Positions 41,286-53,192 of a stretch of 64,000 bases of DNA are shown piece by piece. The stretch's first letter is position 1, and every line of letters begins with the position of its first letter. Under the pieces are notes generated by a model. That model had not been told where the DNA came from, searched no databases, and saw nothing but the letters and a program-made list of their open reading frames with translations. The DNA lies in the NCBI GenBank assembly GCA_965153355.1, contig OZ231127.1:64356001-64420000 (forward strand). Reading direction: 5' to 3'. The stretch is from Flaccisagitta enflata (lineage: Eukaryota; Chaetognatha; Sagittoidea; Aphragmophora). A program made the translations under genes and the position numbers.

Positions 41286-41629
41286 CGTCCCATGAACCGC
41301 CCCAAACTTCGACGCTGACTCTCACCAATCTTACCATGGTTGAGGCTTGGTAAAAAAACATCCCATGCAAAATTTCAGGCCTCTGGAACAGCAGGAACCT
41401 TTGTCAGGGTGACCATGAAGTTTCCATAGAAACCTATGGCAGAGACAAAATTTGCATAATAGAAATATTGATTCCAATGCTAATTCAATACAAACTTCAA
41501 CCTCACCCTGACGAAGGTTCCTGCTATCTCAGAGGCCCAAAATTTTGCATGGAATGTTTTTTTACCAAGCCTCAACTGTGGTAAGATTGGTGAGAGCCAT
41601 AGTCAAAGTTTGGGGCGCTTCACGGGACG
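41286..41629 (-). mobile_element. 344 bp TA-flanked MITE, copy 2 of an identical pair
   Basis: The same element as 36255-36598 in reverse orientation, again flanked by TA on both sides. It lies 110 bp upstream of the protamine-like start codon. Confidence 0.88.
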
Positions 41630-41739
41630 TACTATCCACCAGATGAAACTTGAAAAAAGAAAAAAAACGACATGTTGTAAACAAGAGGTTAGATTTTCGC
41701 TTTACCGAAAACGCGCCGAAAGCGAAACAAGAGGAAATC

Positions 41740-42608
41740 ATGTCCGAGGTAATTTTTCAATTTTTTATTCTTTTTGAGCGCCAACAAAACTTGACATAAT
41801 GACAGCGAAAATCAGAGTGATTGCAGACTCACGAATTCAAAATTTTCCTTTCAGATCATAGAGGCAGCAGCGGTTGTGGTAGACGATGAAAACGTCGCTG
41901 AGGATGAGGAAGCTTTAGTTGAAGAAGCTGGTGACGAAGACGCCGGAGACCAAATGGAAGAGGCGAATGACAACCCCAACGCCAACAACAACGGAAACAA
42001 CGAAGAAGAAAACGTCAACCAAAACGCTCGGTAACACTAAAATAGCTGATAACAGCACCTCAGCGTCAGACCATGAAACCTCCGGCTTAGCTTCATAAAT
42101 ACTGATCGCTGTTTAAACAAATTAAATTGCAGCTCACGCTCGAGATCAAAGGGCAAGACCGCGTGCAAGAAAGCCACTCCATCCGCGTCCAAGTCGCGGA
42201 GCAAGTCCCGCGGTGGTCGTCGATCCAAGTCCTGCGGTGGTCGTCGATCAAAGTCCCGCGGTGGTCGATCCAAATCCCGCGGCCGTCGATCCCGCGGCCG
42301 CGGTGGTCGATCCAAGTCCCGCGGCTCTTCGAAATGCGGTGGAAGATCCAGATCGAGGGGCGCATCCAAGGCGAAAAAGCCATCAAAAGTCGGGGCGCGC
42401 TCAAAAAGTTGCTCTGGCAAGAAGCCCCAACGTCGATCAGCTCGACATGCTGCAAAAGGGTAAGCTTTTTGAAAATTGGGTCCAAAATTAGGATAGCTTA
42501 TGGGGATTTACGATGTAAAAATAACTTTTTCGCCCGTAACTCCACAGCCGTTCTCGCAGCCGCTCTCCATCTCCGTGCAAGGGCAAAGGCAAAGCCAAGG
42601 GCAAATAG
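41740..42608 (+). CDS. Acidic-leader, Arg/Ser/Lys-rich protamine-like protein (complete, four exons)
   Basis: The exons are 41740-41748, 41855-42030, 42133-42459 and 42548-42608 (TAG), with phases 0, 2 and 2 agreeing, 190 residues. The first exon encodes only MSE. Exon 2 encodes a strongly acidic stretch ending in an Asn-rich linker (NPNANNNGNN). Exon 3 switches sharply to a basic domain of SKSRGGRRSKS-type repeats. Exon 4 ends RSRSRSPSPCKGKGKAKGK. Five cysteines lie in the basic part and none in the acidic part. No RRM or kinase domain is present, so it is not a classical SR splicing factor. The composition fits a sperm nuclear basic protein made as a precursor, with the acidic leader shielding the DNA-binding domain; that role is inference. 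Other RS-rich or H1-like proteins remain possible. Exon 2-4 base composition is GC-richer than its surroundings. Confidence 0.75.
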
Positions 42609-43071
42609 TCGTTACGTTACCGTCGACATTACCAGAGAGTCTAGAAGGTATGTCGAGTATTTCCTCATTTTATTGCCTTGATTGTCGAGGCTTCATATTA
42701 AGCAGCGTAGTTCTATTCAAAGATAGGATAACGCGCGCCTCGATTCCATGCCATTTCTAGGAAATTCTACACGCCGCCAGCAACAAGGGATCGTCAATTC
42801 AGCTCGCAAAACACCAGTGGCGTTGATCCAGGGACTCAATACACTCTGCAAGTGTAATACAAGCCTTCTCAACCTACTACTGCACGTGGATAGCTGAATA
42901 CTATTCCACATCACCAATATTGAATACTATTTTGAAATTATCATTTACCTGGACTCCTGTTTTGGAGTTCGAAACACAATTATATACAAGTTCTGATCCC
43001 ATTTCGCCTAATTTTGTGAGAGGTGTTAATTATGTTTTGACACCAGTCCCGAATTTTCAATTTAATCCAAA
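42609..43071. other. 3' flank of the protamine-like gene
   Basis: No other exon is visible. Confidence 0.4.
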
Positions 43072-43266
43072 CAAGGCCGTATACACGGCTACCCCAGTCG
43101 CGTGCGGGTGGGCAGGGGCAGTGTAAGAAAAGGCTAACCAAGCATTTGGGCAGGGTCAGCAATGCAATAACTGCCCGTAAACGCCGAAAAAGCAAAGTGT
43201 TACGGACCGATGGAAGGACGGACTGACAGACGGACAGAGTGGGTTGTAGAGTCGCGTGCACGCGAC
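43072..43266 (-). mobile_element. HINE-like element, type I, reverse
   Basis: CAAGGCCGTATACACGGCTA then CCCCAGTCGCGTGCGGGTGG, a GGAC-type core, and GTAGAGTCGCGTGCACGCGA then CTAAAAA. It closely matches the copy at 39714 in reverse orientation. Confidence 0.9.
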
Positions 43267-43847
43267 TAAAAATTTTCAAATTGAAAAATGTTTAGTCCCA
43301 AATAGCCCCACCCCCTACTATCGTGAATAACCTCCTGTACGCTTCTCTGGCTGCTAGGAGAGGTGACAATCGTTGACTAACTCGCTTTCAAACCCGCGCT
43401 CATGCAGCAGCTAAAACAGTTTTAGTTGAAGCAGTTGTATCTACGAGATAACATCAAAGGAATAATTTACAATTTGACAAAAAATATATGAAGAGTTGTC
43501 AGCACAGCAGACAGCACAAATACATATCCAGGCTTTGCAGCCACACAAAGATACGTTCCGTCAAACAATCGTTTAGAGAGAAAACTTGATGTAATGGGGT
43601 GCGCAAGAAGGTAATTTAGCGTGGAGATAAAGATGATACCGCCAAAATATCAAAGATAGAGATTGACCTTAGACCCGAAATCTGTGTCCTTGTAAATTTT
43701 CCAATTTCTCTTTTAAATGCGGCAGGTCTGGAGGGACTAACGGCATGAGCTTGAGCTCTAAATAATCAGCTTGAATTTGGTCCTGAAAGATACCTTGGCG
43801 TATGTGCATAACTCTCTTGTTCTCATTAACCAAAATTTTTAATGCCC

Positions 43848-44165
43848 TAGGGGCCCCTAAGGGCCCCCAAAAAAGCCCCTGATGAGGATTTTTTTGGAAA
43901 AAAAAAGTAGGGTTCAATCGATAGGAAATTGTTTGATTTGCCTACATCCAAAATCTTGTATTTTCACTTTTTTTGAAAAACTTTGAAAATTTTTGTGTCG
44001 CGCGTTGGGGACTTAGAAAAAAAAAAAACAAAATTTTTTTTTTAAAAATGTTTTTTAAAAGTAGGGTTCAATCGATAGGAGATTTTTTGATTTGCCTAGA
44101 TCCAAAATCTTGTATTTTCAATTTTTTTGAAAAACTTTGAAAATTTTTGTGTCGCGCGTTGGGGA
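43848..44165. repeat. Repeat array, inverted partner of 40150-40535
   Basis: It starts GGGGCCCCTAAGGGCCCCC, then has two units with GGTTCAATCGATAGGAAATT and TTGATTTGCCTA, each followed by TTGTGTCGCGCGTTGGGGAC. Confidence 0.85.
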
Positions 44166-44439
44166 CTTGGACTTAGTTGAAATTCACTGTCGGCCATATT
44201 TTCAAAGAAAGTTCAAAGATTTACCCAGACTTTTTTCAGCTTGATATGGTTCAAACAAATGCTCATAACTTCTAAAGTATTTGAGCCAGAACCTTGAAAT
44301 TTGAAACGTGCAATATTGAAAGCGCTGAGCAGGTCCATGCAAAAGATTGAGCTACTGACTGACCTAGGAGAATTTTCGAGTCTAAGTCTATCAAAGACCA
44401 TCGTGAAAAATGAAATGATACTGATTCAACAAGCATACT

Positions 44440-45055
44440 TCACGTCACACTGCTGTCTGACAGAAGATTTGGGACAAGAATGATATCACTCCGGGTTTTT
44501 CTGCATTTTTGTGTAGGTCATAGGGATACAAATCAAGAACTATTCAGTGGAAAATCATCCCTAGAGCGCATTTTGAAAAAAAGTAAAAAATTTATAATTT
44601 TTAGCTTCATTTTGCACAAAGAATTTTTCAATTTGGTCAGACTCTTTTTCTAACAGCATATTATTAATTCTGATAAAATTCCCTTTCATTTGATAGGTCG
44701 CACTATATGGTTTTGATTAAAAATTGAGTTTTTATATTTTAAGCCACCGCTGTAATTTTTGTAACGGTGGCGTAAAAAATGAAAATGTTATTTCTTTTAA
44801 AACCATATAGTGCGACCTATCAAATGAAATTTCTCAGAATAACTACTCTGCTAATCCAAAAATTAGTCAGACCAGCCTGCAAAGTTATTCATGTATAATG
44901 AGGTAAAGTGTAAATTTTGACTTTCAAAATGTATGCAAGATGATTTTCCAAAGGATAGTTCTTGATTTGTACCCCTATGACCTACAAAAAAATGCAGAAA
45001 AACCCGGAGTGATATCATTCTTGTCACAAATCTTCTGTCAGAAAGCAGTGGTCAA
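44440..45055. mobile_element. Large palindrome, MITE-like, about 615 bp
   Basis: The arms match from CTGTCTGACAGAAGATTTG and ACAAGAATGATATCACTCC at the left to their complements at 45000-45045, and again at ACCATATAGTGCGACCTATC. The centre near 44755 is itself a hairpin, GCCACCGCTG ... AACGGTGGC. It has no coding capacity. Confidence 0.8.
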
Positions 45056-45179
45056 ACATAGCCCTAGTGAAAGCATATCATGAAAGTTATCAGTCAATAT
45101 CCCAAGATAACGAACCCAACAACATTGGTCTCATGGTGATAATATACGGAAACACCAGATACTTGGGTGCAAACGTAAA

Positions 45180-45331
45180 CAAGGCCGGATACACGGCAAT
45201 CCAGTCGCGGACAATTGGGCAGGAGAAGTAATGCGAAACCGCTCACAATTCTAGAAATATTTCGGACGGACGGACGGACGGACGGACCGACCGACCGACA
45301 CAGCAAGGTGTAGAGTCGCGTGTCCGCGACT
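45180..45331 (-). mobile_element. HINE-like element, type V (AGTCGCGGAC)
   Basis: CAAGGCCGGATACACGGCAA then AGTCGCGGACAATTGGGCAG at one end; GACGGACGGACGGACCGACC core; then GAGTCGCGTGTCCGCGACTA. The hairpin differs from type I at three positions, and the internal arm matches those changes. Confidence 0.9.
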
Positions 45332-45502
45332 AAAAAGACAGAGTCATACAGCAGCACGTACAACAGGTCCGCTGTTGATAATTCCTATTTTGCCAAGATT
45401 AGTTTTTTTTTCGCGAAAAAAAAAAATACGCAAAAATCTCCATCGTGCCCCAAGGCGATCATCTTTTCCGTTAGTCCTAATTAACAAGACTCATTTCCTT
45501 AG

Positions 45503-45937
45503 CCTCCTCATTTTCAAAGTCCTCGAGCCGCTGACAGACCAACGAGGAGGCAACGCATAAAACAACCCCTAAAGCCTCAAGCGCGAGGGGCTACCAACAG
45601 CAAACCCCCAAAGGCATCTTCGCCAGTGGTGACCAACAGCAAACCCCCAAAGGCGAGAATAACAAGATTTTTAGGGAAAAAAATGAGGAAAAGAGGCTCA
45701 TCATCAAAGGCAAGATTCCCAGAGGCGATGTCGAGGAAGACGGCTGAAAATTTTGACCGAAAGAAAAAAGATGAAGGAGTTGAAGAAGAAGACGAAGAAG
45801 ACAAAAAAGAAAAAGAAGAAGAAGAAGAAGAAGAAGAAGAAGAAGAAGAAGAAGAAGAAGAAGAAGAAGAAGAAGAAGAAGAAGAAGAAGAAGAAGAAGA
45901 AAAAACAAGAAAACGAATAGAGGAAAAACAAAGATAA
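45503..45937 (+). CDS. Possible exon of a Lys/Arg-then-Glu-rich protein
   Basis: A frame opens after ATTTCCTTAG (acceptor-like) and runs about 144 codons to a stop. Its first half is basic and Pro/Ser-rich with a tandem TNSKPPKA motif. The second half becomes poly-Glu encoded by pure GAA. Two other frames are also partly open, and the poly-Glu comes from a simple repeat, so this may not be coding. No family is recognised. Confidence 0.25.
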   Translation, partial: PPHFQSPRAADRPTRRQRIKQPLKPQARGATNSKPPKASSPVVTNSKPPKARITRFLGKKMRKRGSSSKARFPEAMSRKTAENFDRKKKDEGVEEEDEEDKKEKEEEEEEEEEEEEEEEEEEEEEEEEEEEEEKTRKRIEEKQR

Positions 45938-46290
45938 AGAAAATAGGAGAGGAAGAGGAAGAAGACGAAGAAGAAGAAGAAGAAGAAGAAGAAGAAGGAG
46001 AAGAAGAAGAAGAAGAAGAAGAAGAAGAAGAAGAAGAAGAAAAAGAAGAAAAAAAGATAACGAATAAGAAGAAGAAAAAAAAGAATAGGAGAGGAAGAAG
46101 AAGAAGAAGGAGAAGAACAAAAAGAAAAAGAAAAAGAATAAGAAGAATGGGAAAAGAGAAGAAAAAGAAGAAGAAAAAAGAAAAAGAGGAAGAAAAAGAA
46201 GAGGAAGGAGAGAAGAGGAAAAAAGTATTAAAAAAGAAAAAGAAAAAAAAAGAAGTAGTAAGGGAAAAGAAAAGACGGAGGAGAAGGAAA
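45805..46290. repeat. Long (GAA)n-type polypurine tract
   Basis: Almost 490 bp of purines on the plus strand, with perfect GAA runs at 45814-45900 and 45964-46040 and very few pyrimidines. Confidence 0.95.
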
Positions 46291-46749
46291 GGATAAAATA
46301 TCGAATCCCGATGCCACAAGTGTCATAAACAGCGAGAGGAACGCGAGAGACTGGGCCAACGCGATAGTCACGCTTCGCTTCCATATGTTGCTTTAAAAAA
46401 ATGGCTTCTGGCTATCTTATGTATCCATCAATAACATGATGGGCCTTCTGGTGTCTTCGGTATGCGAAATGAATGTTCTCTCCAGCAGTGTTGGACTTCT
46501 GTCCTTTTTTGGTTCTGTCCATCAATATCGGTCTTCTCTCCTTTCGGTCATCGAATATTCTGTCCATTTGTTCTTGATTGGTCGTCTGATAGGTGATTGG
46601 ACTACCCATATCGCGCAACATTTACCGTTCTCGATGAGTTGTTGCATAATGCATATGGCAAATGTCAAGAAACGGCAAGTGAGCAGGGGTAGAGCTAGCC
46701 ATTTTTTTTCATGATTCAAATTCAACAAAATTATACATTACTGTATAGC
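46291..46749. other. Unassigned sequence
   Basis: A hydrophobic plus-strand frame at 46436-46714 has no splice support or family. Confidence 0.3.
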
Positions 46750-47540
46750 TTATGAAGTTACATATACGAATCCATAGAAGAATTTTGTTAACTGAGCTCA
46801 TTTTTCATGCAAATTAAGCTTAATTAGACAGATTTTGTACACAAAAAAATACAAAATTAAGCATATTGTAGCAGAAAATCAATATGAGAATATTTTTTAC
46901 CTGAATTATGTTTAAACGCAATAGTATGAGGGTGTTTCATGAAAAAAATCAAAATTTCATGGATTTTCAAAAAAATCTCTATAAGCACCATTTTTGGTTG
47001 GTTGGGCAGTGCTGTATAAATTTGTTCGGCCAAGCTCTTCATCATACTAGTAATGTAGATACTCTTCAACAACGTTCATGCAAAATTTCAGCCAAATCGG
47101 CTAACTCATTCAAAAGTTTTGCCACTTTTTTGTTTTTTCATCTGGTAGGTTGGTTGGGCTGGTTGGGCCGGTTGGACTCATCTTCAGAAGAACAACTTTT
47201 TTGGCCTGATCTCTCTTGGTAAAGTCTGTTTTCCCGCAAACAATCATGGGTGTAGCTCAAAGGGTTCATGAGATATGGGCATTTTTGTAAATTGGACAAA
47301 TTGATTTTTTTTCCTTCAAAGTCCGCAAAATATTGACTTTCGCTAAGAAGAAAATAACTACGAAGATCGTCCAACCAGCGTATCAATTCTGTTCACACTT
47401 CAGGACTGACAAGATGTAAAATTTCATTGTGACTGAACGCCTGGGAGTTAAGGCCTCAAATTTTCAGTGTAGACTCAAAATTTCACGCTCTTTCACGTGG
47501 TGTGGTCAGATTTCATGTAAGATGTGTCATTTCCACGCCA
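46750..47540. repeat. Dispersed repeat family J, copy 2
   Basis: The diverged, inverted relative of 31640-32480; see that entry for the shared blocks. Confidence 0.65.
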
Positions 47541-48330
47541 TAGTGGCATATCTGAAGCGTTAGGTATGCGTTAGGAACAAATTTGGGGGTGTGCGCGAAT
47601 TGATACGCTCCAAGAAAATATTTATTTCTCTGCTTAGGATTGACCCAAAACCATCAACTACATGAAAATGAAGAGATGTCCCTCAAATGATTGTATCCAG
47701 ATAACCAAAAGAAAAATGTAATGTTTAAGATTAAGGAGGTTAAAACCAACATCATGATATTCAGCCTTGAGAGAAAAAAAGCAAAAAAATCGAGCAGAGG
47801 TAAATTTGAATTATATGCCAATTTTTGGTAACTTATAGTTCTTACCTAAGTTGATTTTTGTATCCTATAGGACTGCCTACTAGTGATGAAAACTCATAAA
47901 ATCATAGGAAAAGACATTTCTTGATTGGTTTTGCTTGCTGTTTTCTACTGGAGACAGAATAGAGACAAGCCAAAAAAAACTCTTTGACCAAATTTTTAGT
48001 CCCCCTAAGGGTAGGGAGGGTCACAAAAAATGGTTTGAAATTATGCATTGAGTAGTCATGAATGTCTTTGAACCATTCAATCCACATATAATGATGATCG
48101 GAAAACTTAAGCTAACGTAGATTAGTGGAAAGTCAGGCTCCCCCTGCTTGCATGAGACCGTGACATTGCTAACTATTTTCTTTAATTTTCTATACTGGCT
48201 CTTACAGAATTCGGCCTATAACAAATTAAACTTGTTAGTCCTTTGAAATCCGTTAGAGCGCGGTTTGACTGTAATTTCAGTGTCAGTGATGCGGTATTGG
48301 TAAAAAGTTAACTGACAAAATATAAACGAG
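47541..48330. other. Unassigned sequence
   Basis: The nAChR TM4 exon would be expected on the minus strand here or further left, but I could not see it. Confidence 0.4.
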
Positions 48331-48335
48331 TATTG

Positions 48336-48430
48336 AGAAAGAAAGAAAGGAAAAAAGAAAGAAAGAAAGAAAGAAAGAAAGAAAAGCATGAAGAAGAAAG
48401 AAGATGGACAGACAGACCGAACAGACAGAC

Positions 48431-48477
<47 letters not shown>

Positions 48478-48560
48478 AAATGAAAGAAAGAAAGAAGAAA
48501 AGAAAGAAAAGAAAGAAAAAGAAAAGAAAGAAAGAAAGAAACAAGAAAGAAACTAATCGT
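48336..48560. repeat. (GAAA)n array with a GACA block
   Basis: GAAA tetranucleotides interrupted by GGACAGACAGACCGAACAGA near 48415. Confidence 0.9.
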
Positions 48561-48732
48561 TAGGTAGATGGACAGAATATGATAATGAAAGGATGAATGA
48601 AAGGATGAATGAACGAATGAGAAAAGAAAAGTATGATTAGAAAATGAAAGAAATGAACAAAAAAAAATAAAGATAAATGAATGAAAATATCAATAAATTA
48701 ATGAAAGGGAGACAAAAAAAGGCAAGTCCCAC

Positions 48733-50977
48733 CTGCTGCTGCCAAATTCTTTTGCATGGCGCAATTGTGATTCTGGTTAAATCTGATTCCCGCTACGTCG
48801 TCATCCATGTCCAATACATTCGCCAGCAGACTCCTGACGGGAGAATGAAAGAGTAAGGCAAGACTGAAGAGACGTAAAAGGGAAAGTTTTTTAAAAGATA
48901 TGCAGGAAGGAAAGGGTTGGTGATGTGGGTTTTGAAAAATATTCTGTGTGGACACACAAGGCCCTCTTCCATGTTTTACAGTATGGTATGAGGGATATTG
49001 TTCCACTTGCCATTTATTCGCCAGCAAACTCCTGTCAAGGAAATTCCTGACATGTGGAGAATCTCCTGGAGAGGTTATGGGTGTTACTGACACAACAGTC
49101 AATACGGACGCCCGTAGACTTTTGTCAAATTAAGGGAGAGAGATAATGGGCATACAAAAGTTGAGGGTGGTGGGGCTATATCCAACATGATGGGAGTTGA
49201 TGGATTTTAGATATCAAAAAAATGTCCGAAGTATTGCCCAGCGGATATGTCACAAAGAAATAGATGCTTTCTCGACCAAAGCTCCAGCTCATAATGCTGC
49301 GAGTTTCCTGACCAAGTCGACCGAGGCAAAGATATTGTGGGAAGGTAGATGTGGGATTGGGCCAGCTTCAGAGGGCCGTCTTCTTAAAGAGAAACAAGGC
49401 CAAGTTGGCCAAGTTGGTGCGCCGTGTCGATCGTCAAACGATTGCGTTACCGGCAGACCGACCGAAAGACTGACCGACCAACCGACCGACCGACACAGCC
49501 AGTTATAGAGGTACTATGGCGCACATGAAAATGTAGTGGGGTGCGGTGGAGAATGATCATAGATCATGTTTTCAGAGTTAAACGCAGTGGGGATGGTCAG
49601 GAAGGAAGTGGGTACCGCAAAATAGCCTTTATATAGCTTTAGACCGCCTTTACATCGCTTTTAGACCGCCTTTAGACCGCCTTTAGACCGGCATTGTCAA
49701 ACGTTGAAGCATAAAAAGTGAATGATTAATGATGTTTGCGGGTCTGCAAAGCCGACCGCCGTCGCATCGTGCGCCAATTCTGATCAGATCAATTGCACTT
49801 TTTTCATGTTTCATACCTGCTTCTCTTTTTAGGTGCGACAAAGCACCTCTATAACTGGCTGTGTCCGTTGGTCGGTCTGTTGGTCTGTCGGGTAACGCGT
49901 TCGTTCGACGATCCACATCTCGCACCTTATTGGTCTACTTGGCCTTGTTACTCAATCAGAAAGATGACATCTAAGTAAATGCGTTCATTGTTTACAGGTA
50001 TTCCAAAATCTTTTTACCGGGCCATTTTAAAACGAACCATTGGACAGTCCATAACTGGCAATAGACAACGCTTTGTTAATCAACTTTCTTCCAGTATTAT
50101 TCAGCTAATTGAATGACCAAGTGAGCTAAAAGTGCGGACAATTTATCAGACATTTCACATCGTGCGTTATCAGTGTTTGCGTTTGGCAAACAGTGAACAG
50201 ACGGTTCTCTTCATGCACCACGAGACAAACTGCGTCACGTACCATACGGCAAATGACCTTCATGTCTCATGCGCAGGAGACGCGGTTCACATGATAATCT
50301 CGAGAAACAAGGTTAGGTAACTTGTTTTCTGATGGCAAATTCAGGGCTCTTATCTTTCTCGGGCCGGGTATAGAGGTCATCTACGCTTAGATGCGAGAGG
50401 GCTATGAATAAACCAATCAAGTATGCAAAGAAAAAAGAAGCATGAAAAAAAACCTCATGGACATTGAATACAACAAGATAGTTGATACAGTGAAACAATA
50501 CTATAATCAATGAGGCAAATATGATTTTACCAATAAAGACGACTCTCGTCGTATGAAAACAGTCGTTACTGTGAGTTTTTTTTCTTTCTTAGTTTTTTCC
50601 CTCACTAACCCAAGTGACCATGGCTTTTCATGTATGGATTTCCCCATATGTGATGTTCATTTCGTCTTTTTGAATTCATTGGTCCATACAAAAGATGCCC
50701 TCGTCAAAGAATTACATTTCTTTGTTCTGATGATGAGTGCTTTTATTTAAGTCGTCTCAAACTCTCTCCTTATCTTTTCAAATTAGTCAGACATCGATGA
50801 TCAACTAGACTATACTACAATCTCTCTCAAATTTTTTATTCCTTTCGGGCAACGGCCCCGAAGAGTGCCATGACCTATGCAATCACGTATGGAGAAAATT
50901 CGCCTCCTCTTTCTTTTCCTTCTTCTTTCATCCATCCCCTCCTTCAAGTTTGGGGTTTCTTTTTTTCCATCTTTCAT

Positions 50978-51061
<84 letters not shown>

Positions 51062-51082
51062 TTTTTTCTTTCTTTCTTTCTG

Positions 51083-51134
<52 letters not shown>

Positions 51135-51407
51135 TTTATCTCACGCGACTACACCTTGCTCTGTGGGTCGGTCTGTCCGTCCGTCACTTTTTAAAATTTT
51201 TTACAGTTTTTAATGGTTTTTAATGGTTTTAACATTTCTTAACCTTTTTTAACATTTTTTAACATTTTTTAACATCTTTTAACATTTTTTAACATTCTTC
51301 AACAGTTTTTAACATTTTTTAGCATTCTTAACATTTAAACATGTTTTTGCTCTTTTGTTTGTCATTTCCAGACGCACGCGACTGTTGCCCTCTTGGGCTT
51401 GTTTTAT

Positions 51408-51439
<32 letters not shown>

Positions 51440-51443
51440 TTTT

Positions 51444-51511
<68 letters not shown>

Positions 51512-52689
51512 TTTTTCTTTCTTTCTTTTGGTCTCCCATGAGTTCATTTCGTCCTTCTGTTTCCGTTGTCGTTAATTGTCTCCAACTAGCAGTGTTCGTC
51601 TGACACCCCCACTCGGTGATTTTCGAAAGCGATTTTGGTCGGTTTGAGGGTGGGTTATTTCTTTGGCTCTGAGTCTCTCAAACCATTGTGTAGGTAAATG
51701 GTGGCCTTTGAGTGTGATTTTGGTCAATTTGAGTTGCTTCTTTACCTCTGGGTCTCTCAAACTATTATGTAGGTGAATGGTGACTTTTGAGGGTGATTTT
51801 GGTCGGTTTGAGGGTGGGTACGGGTTACTTCTTCTAACTCTGGGTCTTTCAAACCATCATGAGGGTTAAGGGTGACTTTTGAGGGTGATATTGGTCGGTT
51901 TTAGGATGGGTACGGGTTATTTCTTTAACTCTGGGTCTCTCAAATCTCTCTCTACCTTACCCCTCCCAAAGCCCATGTACCCATGAATTTTTTTTTTCTT
52001 ACTTGGATGATTTATCTCGTAGCTCGAGCTCCTTTTGCCGTTTGCCTCCTGTGAAATGCAATAAAGAACGAAAATGAATTTTTAAAGAAATGCCTGCTCC
52101 GTAAGTCTGCCGGTCGGTTGATCGATCTGTAGGTCGTTTGGTCCGTCGGTCTGTTCGTACCATTTTCATCGCATTTTCCGTCCTTCCTCGTGTATCAGAG
52201 AACAAAAGGCCCATAATTTAATGTTTCCTTTTTTTGGGTGATAAGTCTGGCGTGAATACAAAGAACACGTTTCCTTTCCATTTTTCCCTTTTGTTTTGCT
52301 TTGTTTTTTTTCTCTTCTCTTGGTTTCTACGTTGAACCCTTTTTCGAGAACCTGGCCCTATTTTTTTTGTTTCTCTCTAGAAAAAAGAGAACTCATTCCC
52401 ACATTTCTTTCTTTTTCTCTGTCTCTGTCTCTGTCTGTCAGTCAGTCTGTCTATTTGTCTGTCTGTTTGTCTCTGCCAACAAAAAGATGAGGAAGAGTTT
52501 AAGTCGAGTATGAACGAATGATCGAATGGATAAACGAATGAACGAATGAACGAACGAACGAATGAACGAAGGAATGAGTGAATGAATGAATGCTCCTGCG
52601 TGAACCTTGCTCACGTTCAGGCTTCGTGGTTTTTCCGGGGCGTTCCATTCTTAAAATCCACGCCACCCAACCGTTGAGGTAGTAACGCA

Positions 52690-52787
<98 letters not shown>

Positions 52788-52790
52788 TGA

Positions 52791-52886
<96 letters not shown>

Positions 52887-53161
52887 GAGCGAAGAATCTA
52901 TGAAAAATTGATAGGAAACATTAGCCAAGAAATGAAGAGATAAAAATCCAGGGAAGAAGAGAGACAAAAACAAGGCCGGAAGCACGGTCAATGTAAATCG
53001 CGGATGGGTAGGCAGCTGTGCATGGGAGAGAATGTAAGTCACAATATTCAACAAGAGTATTACGAACTAACGGACGGACTGACCAACGGACACTAAGAGT
53101 GACGTGACTAAGAGAAGGACGACAAAGAAAATGAGCAGGTACAAGAAAGTAAAAAAGAAAA

Positions 53162-53192
<31 letters not shown>

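Noticed and set aside
45591-46384. Minus-strand Phe/Leu/Ser-rich frames of over 220 codons
   Set aside because: They are the complement of the GAA tract; no domain and no codon structure.
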